DNA of 64,000 nucleotides from the NCBI GenBank assembly GCA_930367205.1, contig OV884011.1, positions 113,017,139 to 113,081,138 on the forward strand. The letters run 5' to 3'. How positions within the stretch are numbered: position 1 is the stretch's first letter; the number at the start of each line of letters is the position of its first letter. The stretch is from Acanthosoma haemorrhoidale (Eukaryota > Arthropoda > Insecta > Hemiptera > Acanthosomatidae). Shown one piece after another: positions 25,301 to 37,900 of the stretch. Under the pieces are notes generated by a model. The model made no database searches. It was not told the origin of the DNA and saw only the letters and a program-made list of their open reading frames with translations. A program made the position numbers and the translations under genes.

Positions 25301-28300
25301 ATGTCCGTTTCTTTCACTTTCAGCTCCTTAAATGGAATTATGTTGTTGGTTTCTTATAAGATGGATAACTGCCTTTAATGTCGAAATATAAAGAATTAAA
25401 GAGGTATTGAAAAGAATCTCTTCATAGAAAATACAGGAATAAATAAGAAATTACACCAATACTCGTATTTACTCTTTAAGAATTATGAAATATTTTTTTT
25501 CGTTTGACAGTCAACACACATGTTTTCAATCTGACATTTAATTTTACAATAGAAAATCATTGAGACCAAAATGATCAGAACCAACACAAACTAAAATGTT
25601 TGTTTATTGGCCGGAACATTTGATTTTTATTATTGACTTAATAATATAAATGTGAACAGGCTGGGTCTCGTGGAAAAAGCGCTTTAATTTTTAACAGCAA
25701 TGCACCAACAAGAGCAATGATCCTTAATAAAACAAACAGATGATTAAGATAAATCATGTAATTTATTCCATATTTACAGTACACATACATTATGCAGTGT
25801 ATATGTACACAGCTCAGGGACCACCGAACGTCCTGCAGAATGGACGCTGGTGCTTCTTTCGTTTTTATTATTGTCATAAACAATGCGTTGATAACCAGGA
25901 GTGCTTTTCACGCGACTTACTCGGCAGTGGACGGCTAAGATGGTCTTTATGTATAATACCTAGATATCAATTTTCCCCCCACAATATTCACGATTATGAA
26001 TTTGAAAGGGTCAAAGGTACACAAATTATAACCAATTCGGGTCACGTTGTTTCATGGGATTTTTCTGAAACCTCTCTTATAAAAAATTGCATTTAGAATT
26101 ATCTAATCTGCAATATATCAGAGGGCAAAGAAGTTATCTAGTAATCTGGATAAATCCGCTAAACTGAAGATGAATTACTCAAGTCATAAAGATCATTATA
26201 TGTTTTCACGGGAGTATTTTACATAACCAACAAAAACGGAAGGACGATCTTATCTTGTTTACAAGTATTTGATATTAGATCTGAAGAGAGGAATGACGTA
26301 TCACTAAATCATTAAATTAACGGGGATTAATTTCTCGGCTCCTTGTCATCTATTAAAAACATTTTGGGATTTTGTTGGTTTTTTCCCTTGGTCTGCCTGT
26401 ATTGCGGCATTGTGCGCTGATGTCATTGTGTGTTGGTATAGTGAGTCCTGTGTGTGATATGATCAACCTCCTTACACTTAATAATTACAAGTATAAGTAT
26501 TTTGTCTGCCATGTCGAGTAAGGTATAAATTAAATACCTTGACTTATATAACATGTAATTTTACGCCTTTTTAATCTATAATTACTAAAATAATAGAAAG
26601 TAATGTGGGCACCCTATACGAGTATAAAACTGATCAAGGTGCCCGGTTCGCCCTTACCCCACTTAACACATTTACATGATTTTTTAAAACATATTTACAG
26701 TATTTTATTTTTCCCGCCTGTAAAACATCGCGTGTATCCCTCTCGTGGAAGAATTTTCCGGCTCACCTTTTGCTCGTAGAGAATCATTCCAATTAATTGC
26801 CCAAATGACTAAGACTGCAGGTTTTTTTTATTTTTGAGAGTGTCCAAGTTGGTAAATCTAAAAAATACATATCGTCATGATACATTTTCTTATTATTATT
26901 ATTTTGGTTTTGTTTTAAGGATTTAGCCAATACGTATGAAAATAGCACGTTAGAAGAAAGAGTGCTTAAGAGAAACACATGAATTTTCAAGGAGTCAACT
27001 AACTCTCTTATCTCGTTAAATCACACTTATGACTCCATCAGTATCTTTAAGTTTCTTTTTTTAAAATAAATTACTCTGTTTATCTCGCACGAATTATAAT
27101 TAAATGACAAACAAACATTAATCATAAAGTGAGCATTAAGTGTCAAAGGCGATAATAAATCAAAGTTACAAATGCATATAAATATTAATGTCCTCCCTTC
27201 TTAAATCAAACAATTCAACATCTGAAGTTGTTTACTTGACATATCATGGTCAGCTCAACTCTTCAATTTGTTTGGTTGAAAGAGCAAAGATTAAGAGTGT
27301 CTGACATCTCCAAGTCTTTACTATTATGCCAATAGTGAATGCAAAAATATTAGTGTCACCGAATCCCCGTTTTTTTTTTAAATTTCATGTTAGAGCCCAC
27401 GAGGGTGTTAGACCTACATTACGAGTTCCACTTACATCTTTTTCGCAACTTCTGAAAACTACTTGACAATAAGCCTTCTATCTATAATAATCTATGTATA
27501 ATACTTAGCCGCGATGATTTATTAAGAATAATTACTGTTCCTGAAGAAGGAAAATCTTTGCGTAACTTCGGTAATCGCCTTGGTTTTTATTACTCGACAG
27601 TTTTAAGGGCCATAAACAGGTACAGAGTGACTGGGGACTTACCGACATTTCAACCGCTTCCAACTACACTCCCCGTCAAAAAAATCACAACACCTATAAA
27701 TCTTGAGATTTTTTTTTTGTTTTGGAATATAACCCGTGTTTTATTTATAGTAATAGGATTAAGTATTAAGTACTAGGATTAGTTACATAAGAGACATTAG
27801 GGATTATTTATAACATTTTTACTGACTATTTGCCAACAAATGAAGGTTTATATGTTTTTCTTGATTGATCTCAATTCCCCTTTCAGTGTTCTTTTACCTT
27901 CTGTTTAACCCGTACATCGATTTCTCTCTTACCTCTTCATTCGTGTGATAATGAGTCGTTTAAGCCGCGATGATTCCTTAAGAACAATTACTCCACCCAC
28001 ATGCATAACATCGATCGCCTTGGTTTTCATTACTCAACAGTTTGAAGGGCTGTAAAAAGGTACAGAGAGAAAGGGGTCACTCAAACGACCAAATTCAGGA
28101 CGTCTAAAACTCACCGATCCCATTGACGACCATTTTGTTAAAATGAGCTTAGGAAACGCAATTCAACAGCTTCTTAGAAACCGTCATAAGAAGACTGAGA
28201 GAGACAAGCCTTAGCTCAAGAAAGCCTGTGAATGGACCCCTTCTTACTCCAGAACACCGTAGACAGAGACTACGGTTTGCGAGAGAGCACATCTTGGACT

Positions 28301-28951
28301 GAGGGTGAATGGAAAAACAACTTATATACTGATGAAACGAGATTAACCCTTAACATTTCAGATGGCCGTGAAAGAGTCTGGAAAAGCCTGGAGAATGGTA
28401 CAGACAGTGCTGCGTGTAAGAAACAGTGGCACATGGAGGGCTCTCACATCATGTTCTCAGGTGGGATTTGTTGGGAGGCACGTACCGAGTTGGTACCAAT
28501 CCATGGAGGGGCAGTGATTGCTTTAAGGTATGATTTTATAAGATCATGTAGTGCCTTGCATCCCTTGCATTGGCACTGAATCATTGCTTATGCATGATAA
28601 TCCTCGGCCATCAATGCAACATGTGTTTCTGAATACCTGAACACAACAGCTATCCGTAACCTAGATTGACCAGCAAGAAGTCCTGACCTTAACCCAATCG
28701 AACATGTGTAGCATAAACCATAAGGAAGGTTCGGACGCGGGATCCTCCTGCTAATCCTCTTGAAATGCTGAAGACTCTTGTTCGTATGGAGGAATACGAC
28801 AATATCCCCCAAGATTTTGTTTTTTTAAGAGTATACCTAAAATAATGAAAGCAGTTATTAAAGCCAGAGAAGGCAAAACCTCTTATTTATTACCATTATA
28901 AGCCTTTAAAATTTTAATTTTGTTAAAAAAGAAAAAAAATCGATTTTTGCT

Positions 28952-28987
<36 letters not shown>

Positions 28988-31900
28988 GTTGGATTAATTT
29001 AAAATAACATTGATGTGTCGTAAATTAGTTATTTTTATATATCTCGGTCTACAGTAAAACCAGTTAATAGAAAAAAATTCTAAATATTTATATCCTCATC
29101 AAATTAAAATGTTAAGTCTGTAATAGGCTCTAGTTGAATTTAAGACAGTGGCATTAAATACCTATTACAATAAATAATGAAATGTATCCCCACCAACGTT
29201 GCATCATAAGGGATAGGGTAGTAATTGTTCTTGAGCAGAAAAAATCACAAGAAATAATCCCCATTCATTTGAATCTGGTATAGAGACGAGGTTCAGAAGT
29301 CGCTTGATGCCTTTGGTTACTATAGGTACCATAACCTCAAAATTTACATCATTTTAAATAATTAATAATATAAGTTATAATATATAGGCGCGCCATCTGG
29401 TTTAATAACCGCTACTAAATTAATAAAAGATTACTTACGTCAAAAAAAAGAAAAAAATGCAGAGATAAAGCAAGGGTAAAAAATATTTTGTTTTTATGTT
29501 AGACAATCTAAAATTTTCCTAAGAGGACCCGCCATTATCTTGAACACGTCACTTTGATCTCATAAATAAAAAAATCTTCACAGCGTCATTACAATGAAAG
29601 TTATCGTTTTATTAATGATGTAACAGTCGCTAAGAAGTGATAGAAAACATTTTATGTAATACCTAGATTGTTGCTAACAACTGTTCTGTTGGAAGATTTA
29701 TATAATTTCCCTTAAACTCACTCACACAATATACGCTATAGCTTACGATTCCTCGTTATATTTGCACGGATGTAACACAAATACGAGACAGTCTTTTCAA
29801 ATAGAATTGGCTGTCATCGAGTGCCGGAAGAAGGTACAGAACGGAAGCTTTTACCAAAATTATTAAATGCCTGGGGCTGAAGTAGTGTAGGTTTAAGCAT
29901 TTTTAAGGAGTGTTTAGGTTAACGTTAATGCTTATGGGCCAAGCGAGAATACGCTAGCCTAATCTTGTGTTTATAAACTCTGCTCTAGTTTATATATTCA
30001 ATTTATGCACTGTTTCACCCGGTGCTTCTTCACACCATAGTCAGCATCACTAGGTAGATACACTTTATTTAACGTAGTGACCGACCTTAAGCACTGAAGC
30101 GGCACGAGTTCGACTTTGACTTTGTGGTGGCAAATGGTTAGTAAACACCAATATGTAATTAAATTGGGCTTGCTGCAGCAAATGTTTTTTTTAGAGGGTT
30201 TTACCGTTATATGACTGATATTATGTCTTGCCTATTCTGGCTATTGCCAACCCCTGTTGTCGCAGAGACATGGAATTTTAAATAGTCTATCAAGTTGCAG
30301 CCCCTTTTGCCCGATGACAGGAAACATGATTGAGGGTCAATATTGAATCAATTACCGGTTAATTAAAAACGTAAATATTTTGATATCATATTACGACCTA
30401 AAACCAGTACATTAGCCATTACCGCGAAATGTAACTTATTAAAATATCAACAGATTTTTGATTGTATTACATATTTGTTCAATTAAACAAGGCGTAGTTA
30501 TTATAAGTTCCTTTATTGTGTGATTCATCTTTTCTTAACAACATATAAAACATATAGATGCAGCATAATGCAAGAACAACCAATACCAATGTTCGTACGT
30601 TTGAAAATGAGCCAATAAAAATCAACTAGCACCTTCCGTTGTTAACAATACCAATAGTAACTTTTTTCAAACCACAAAATTTGCACTATCAAGTATTACG
30701 TTAAACAAGTGGTTGGCATGTAAATCAAAATATTCCTTTATTTAAGATGATTACACAATTACTGAGATCGGTTGTTCTTGCAGTGAATGATTTGCAATGG
30801 TTGAATGGTTGGTGGAATTGGTTGAATGGTTTGCAAACCAGTTATTAAGTACACTATGCTAATAGACTATCTCTTTCAGGATGTGGAAGCCCTGATTGTC
30901 AGGTCGGAAACTAAGGTTCGAAGCAGTGTGCTAAACGCAGCACCTAAACTCAGAGTCGTCGGAAGGGCAGGGACCGGGGTCGACAACATTGACGTGGAAG
31001 CGGCCACCAAGAAGGGTATCATAGTCCTTAAGTGAGTATCGAGTACGTTTAAAAATATATATAAAACATGATAATTGCAATCCAGTTTAATCTAAATTAC
31101 TCCTATCAGGAATATTTTAATAAGATTTGCTTTTAAAAGGACTATTATTATTAGAATGGGTGTAGTGAATTTAAACATAAAGAAATGGGGATTGTTGCTG
31201 GAGAAAACTATCGTTGATTAGAAATAATCACCATTCGCTATCCTTGAATGGTCCAGCAAAATCCACTCCGGTATTATAGGAGCGACTAGGCTGTACTCTA
31301 CATGGCGGTAGATCGGACGCGGGTGGTTGAAGCACAGGAGCTCTGAATCTATGACAAGTCTGATATGAATGTAAGATCTTGCAGATAATGGACTGCAGGG
31401 AAATGATTCAATAGCGTGGACGAATTAAAACTGGACAAGTGAGTGGACTGGCATTTAAGGAAGAGATATAGTGTGGGGTGGTCAAAAGAAAGATGAGAGT
31501 TTTGTTATCTACCACCCGCCCTGACTATGCCCAATGCATCAATGAACGGCGAAAGACATGCGAAAGGTTTTGAAATAGAATGAGAATTTATTTACTTTTT
31601 TAGATATTGAAAATGTTTAGATTGAACAGCACGTACTAGAGTGTGTAAAGAACCGGCCAGTTCTTCCACTGTGCGCCCTCTCTGTGATTCCTGGTGTAGA
31701 GTTTCACTTCAACAAATTGAGACGAATCGTCTGCGCCACATCGTCTGCAATGCGGAGGAGTATTCAAACAAGACAATACTACGTGAGAGTCAGAGAATAA
31801 CTTAGAAGAAGAATAGTGGAAGGATAATGTATATCCCGAACAGAGCTTACGAGATCGACGAGGAGCACTGCCGCGCATAACTCCAACCAGGAAATTGAGA

Positions 31901-34900
31901 GCGCCTTGGGTGGAGCTACTCGAGTTTTGGCCTTCCAAAGATGAGCATAGTGAATGGTTGACGATTTGAAGCGCACAAGTGAATTGCAGTAGCGTATCCG
32001 AGTGGAGGCGTAACCTCGAACCTTGCTAAGTGAAGAGTGTAATCAGGATGCGCAGGTAATATACACCGAGGGATGGAAATATGCGAGAGGTCCTTTAAAT
32101 CTCTTATGCTTGTTTGCCACTTCAGTGATATGTCGCTGGGGACAGTCACAAGTTTTATCAGCCAGAGTACCTGAATTATCATATTTAAACTGAAAGAGGA
32201 TGGAGAAATGTAACCAGTAGGATAAACAATCTTGGCGATAAAGGATAACATGTTCGGCTTGGTACAGAGGATGGAAAATTCTAATACTCGGTATCAGAAG
32301 CTTAATTCCGATTAAATCCGAGAATTTTCATGGACTTATTCTTCTCTGTGAATGTAAGAGGAGTTTCCTCCTGGAATGGAGTCGATTACTTCAGAAGGGC
32401 TCGTGATCCATGTTCGTTCCCGGAAAAACCTCCGAGTTTCATTAATCGTGAAAATTCGTTGCGAAGCACAGTCACAGTGGCCACATCATTGGCTCCGGTG
32501 ACGTTATCGTCAACATAAGTATGAAGCATTAACGCATCTGAGGTGAGCGGATAGAATTTACCTTCGTCTTTTATTAATTGATGGGCAACACGAATCGTCG
32601 TTCATCTTACCTATATATCATAGATTATTATGATTTAATTACTTTCCTATAAGGATCTGATTGAATATCTGTTACCATTTATTCCAGGTTTTATCAGCCA
32701 ATCTTTTAACGGGAGCGTCTCTGAAAATAAGATAAGGGGACTTTTGGAGCTTATTTTTACTTAAAGAATCTAACCCACTGGATGCACGCTAGTTTGTGAA
32801 GTAATGTTGCAATATGAAATTAAACGATGGAACAATACAAATGTTAGATAATGTAAAATTAATTTGCATACGATCTAGCTTAATATTCTACCTTTGGTGA
32901 TCATTGATAGAAGGATGATTAGGAAGCAAGGAGCTGCATATCAAAAAAGGATCAGCCGCTTCTGATGTCTGAAAACCATTTCAAAATAAACACTAAACAT
33001 GCAAAGTGTTTAGTATTAACACTGTAATAAACACTGTGAGCACGCAATGTGTTGTTTTTCGAATGTCTGAATAATTCTAAACTAAAATGACCCACGAAGC
33101 TGAAAAAAGGGAGGGTCTCCTAGTGCAAAAAATCCCTCTAGCCCCAGACCATGGGTCCTAGAGAATAAGTATGTATGTACCAGGAACAAAGCTCTACTGC
33201 TCTTGGTTGTAATGTCCACAATAAAAAAGTTACAGAGAATGCAGAAGTCCATTTCTCAAAACTTTGTAGAAAATACAATTTGTTAAAAATCTAATGGAAC
33301 AGTATCTGTTATTAATTTAATTGTTTCTTTGTTGCAGCACTCCTGGTGGTAACTCTATCAGTGCTTGTGAAATGACATGTGCCCTCATCACTTCCTTAGC
33401 GAGGTTGGTAGTTTGGTGTCACAGCTATAAAAAATAATAATAATTACTTCAAACATTAACTTAATGATATATATTTCTTGGGGGTATAGGAATGTAACAA
33501 GTGGTTGCCAGTCCTTGAAAGAAGGGAGATGGGACAGAAAGCTGTACACAGGGGAAGAACTTTCCGGAAGGACACTTGCTGTGCTGGGACTTGGAAGGAT
33601 AGGGCGAGAGGTGGCTTCAAGAATGAAAGCATTTGGTATGAGGATAGTTGGATTTGATCCAGTGGTCAGCGCTGAAGCAGCTGCTGCCTTAGGAATAGAA
33701 AAGCTAGACCTTCCAGAAATCTGGCCCCAAGCGGACTACATTACTGTACATACTCCCCTCATACCTCAAACAAAAAGTAAGTAATATTAATATGTGAATT
33801 ATCTTCCTAGTATGGAAGTTTGATTATTTTTAGACGTTATTAGTAATGAATAGAAGATTGGTTATTTGGGGAATAAGTAAATAATGAAATCTTGGTTTTG
33901 CATAGATTTAATAAATGAAGAATCCCTGAATAAGTGTCGTCCTGGTGTGAAAGTTGTAAATGTTGCAAGAGGAGGAATTGTAGATGAAAAAGCTCTGTTT
34001 GAAGCTCTAAAGGTAACTTTACATTTTACATTTGAAATTTCTTTATATTTATTAACATGAGTTATTTTGTACAGTTATTGTATTCATTTTAAAAATAATA
34101 AAATTGTGAGTCACATAATTAAGATGTAAGTAAATCCTCCATATAATTTGAAAAAGTAGTTTTTAGCACATTAGTGGGCGAGAGAGTTGGGGTGTTAACA
34201 GATCCTTGGTAGTACAGTATGGAAAAACATTTTTTAAATATCAGAATGGTTAATTGGAAAAGGCAAAAAAGGCATGCTAGAAAAAAATAGGTTCTGTTTA
34301 TGTTTTATATTACCAATTAAAACTAGTACACTTTTTCTTTAAGATCTTCAAGTTTCAGATATGGAATCTGAACATGTAATATATATAATAATAAATCATT
34401 TATTATAAAATTATTATATTTAAGTTCTTTCACTTCATTAGAGAGTAAAATATTTAATAAACAATAAGCTCTGGCTTGTATGAGGGTCATTAGCAAATAG
34501 CAACTAGCAATTGTTACAAATCAAAAAGTGAAAAATAATTGAAACTTAATCAAAAGTATGAATTAATTTCATAGTTACTCTCTAGAATAGTTAATGAGAG
34601 AAAATCTCTAGTTTACTTTCCTTGTTTAGTAGAACAATTCTTGGTATTTCGGCAAATTACTAAGCAACTTCATTCTAAACATGTCAGACTAAATATTGTT
34701 TCTTACTAGATCTCTCTACCTTCTGCTTTGATGGACACATTTTGGGTAAGAAGGTATGGTACATTGTTAACAATTCTTCTCGTGGGTTGATAAGGACCCC
34801 CACAATACCTCAGCAGAGCGGCTGTTATACTTTTTAATGATTAGGTTGCCACTGTTTATTTATTCACCCAGATAGTGACTCCATGTTGACTCTCACATTT

Positions 34901-37900
34901 TGTTGTTTACAATTGAGAATGGTGGACTTTGTTTGCATTGTGACTTTCAAATAAATCTTCTATCACAACAAGATTGCAATTTATTACTCCTTTTAATGAT
35001 CCAAAACAGTGCCCAACCTGCAGTCAGGCCAAGAGCACTGTGTCTCTTCAGTTTGCCCTTTCGCTTATGTTTCATGTCCTTAACAGATTCAGCTGTTTAA
35101 TCTATTTTTGGGCCTATTCTTCCTATAACTTTTTTTGCTAAACTATCTATCAGCTCAATCATGCCTTTTTATGAGAATGAATAGAAAATTATATTCTATA
35201 TTTAAATTTAGCGAATTAGCATAGTTATTTAATACATCTTCAGTGAGATGCAAGTCAGTGTTTTCTTAGTGTACTATATTTTATTACTTATGAAGAAAAT
35301 ATGTCATATGTTTAACACTTGTCCTCTTTCGTATATTTTTAAAGGATGGTAGGTGCGGAGGTGCAGCAATTGATGTTTTCACTGAAGAACCTCCCAAGTC
35401 GGAATGGCTATTTGAGTTCATTAGACATCCAAAAGTCATAGCAACACCACATCTTGGTGAGAACAAAGTAACAGTACAATAAATTATTTTTTACAGTTAT
35501 CATAAAATAACATCTCAAAAATCCAAGTTCGGATGTTGTACTTTGTAGATAATACAAGCAAATTTCTTTTTTACTGTTTGAAATGTTTTAAGTAAATAAA
35601 ACTGAAAACTGGTAGTATATTCTAACGCTTGAGTTTAAGTTTCATATGATAAAACATTTGAAATCTATTTTAATTTGTAAAGCTTACTGCCCAGTACTGA
35701 CATTAATGTATTTTTTATTCTAATAGGAGCTAGTACTAATGAAGCACAAAAACGAGTAGCAATTGAAATAGCAGAACAAATGATAACAATTGCAAAACCA
35801 GGTGAAGGTTTGGCTGGAGTAGTAAATGCACCTGTTCTCAACGACCTGAGGATAGCCTCCAATACAACTTGGGTTAATTTAGGAAGAGATTTAGGAAATC
35901 TTGTTGGTAGGCTTTACAAAACGGAACCATTAAAAGGAATGAAAGTTGAAATCACAACAACAGGTAATAGTCTTTGTAATTGTCCAGAAAGATGGATCTG
36001 AAATTAGTCGTTAAAGATATTAATTAAATAAAAAATGTCATTTTCAGGCTTGGAAGTTCTTCGTTTCATGCAAACAGCTGTCTGTGCAGGGCTGATGTCA
36101 GGTAGAACTGAAAATGGCCTTAATCTAATCAATGCTGTTTTCCTCGCTGAGGATGCTGGGTTAAGTGTGAGCCAAGCACACCAAGATAAGTCCTCCCAGC
36201 AAGTGGTGACAGTTGCTGTATCTGGAAATAATCCTCATAAAGTTTCTGGTAATGACCAATAATACAAATTTTAGCATGAATAAAATAGGTTGTTAAGTTC
36301 TGGGTTTGTTATGGTAATCCATGAATTACCAACATAGCAGTTTTAAGAGTTTTGTTTAGTAACTTGAATCACAAAGATTGTAATAATGATCAAGACAGAA
36401 TTTTAGACTAATTTATGCACATAATTTCAAGAGTGTATCTCGGAAGATCAGGAACTTTTGTAGAAAACTGTGTCTTCAAGCTAATATGGTCATGTTACTA
36501 TAATATAGTTCTCAAACCTGGTCAATTCTGATTTCTATAAGTCATTATGGTATATGATAAATATGGAAATGCTTATATAAAAGAAATCATTTTCCCATAT
36601 ACTTTCATAATGTTGTCATGTAAAAGATAATATTGAACTCCTTACAAAATAATCCAGTTTTACATTTCAACTGTAAAATAACTTGTTCAAATATGCTATT
36701 ATGCTATGTACTAATTCAGTACTATTAAGTTTTTATGAAGAGTGAGCTGTATTTGTTTGTAGAATGTTGTGTCTTACAGATTATTACAAACAAAAGTAAT
36801 AAAAAAGGGGTAGGTAATGTGAAGATCTGAAAAAAAAATTTTGCCGAGTGAAAAACTCTACATTTTATTTAACTATTTACATGTGAAAACCAAAAAGTAA
36901 TGAACGGAAGGTTTAAATATTTTGTACCTTTTAAATCTAATAATTAAGGTTTTTTGAAATCAAAATCACATCACAAAATTTTATAGTTTATAGGTCAATT
37001 CTAAACTGACTATTACCTATCAGTCAGTTTTGAAATTACTTTTTTTTTTTTTTTTTTTTTTTATGATTATTTCCAAGCTCCTGAAACATAAGTGATTGTA
37101 AACAGTGGTGAAGAACTATTGAACTATTTTTTGGAGGAGTTTTGTTTTCCAATAATCATATTTTTTTTGTAATTTTCAGCTTTTGTTTATGAAATTCAAG
37201 TCTTTCACTTCTATTTATGAAATAAAATCCATTGTTCGTCAAGTGATTTTGATTTAGAAATTTAAAATTGACCACCACACGGGTGCTCCAAAATATACAC
37301 CGTTTTTAACAAATATATTTGTTATTTATTTGTTATATATTGACCATATTGTTATAATACTGAATATATTTTTAGATTATATAATTGTATCTTGATTCAT
37401 ATTTAAGTAGGTAAAAAAAAAGTTTATTCACTAAACAATAAGCATATAAATGAATACAAATAATGTACATACATGTGTTCATGAATACAAGGCCAGTTTC
37501 TCTTTGACCACCGAGCAAACAAGATTTTTGAAATGACAGCAAAACTGAAAACTCAATAACCAACATTATGTTGATAAAATCATATTATGCCTACATAATG
37601 TTTTTATTTAATCTTTGTAAAAATGGAATAAACTTTTGTCTTTCCAGGTACAACTAGAGGTGGAGAAAGTTGGCTACTGTCGATTGATGATGCTAGCTTT
37701 TCTTCAGGGGTACCCCTCAATCCTCATACTCTTATTTTTCAAGGATCAAATGCTGATGTTGATTGTCCCAACGTTATAGGTATTAAAAAAGAATTTAAGT
37801 TATAACAAATATTAATTTTGCATATTACTATACTATATACCCACCAACTGGGAGGCTGTGCAGTTGACATATCTTCTTAGTAAAAGCTGTGAACGTTGGA

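Noticed and set aside
25740..26096. 118-codon ORF in PHGDH intron 1
   Set aside because: No domain, no splice-site support, and an overlapping ORF on the other strand; consistent with chance.
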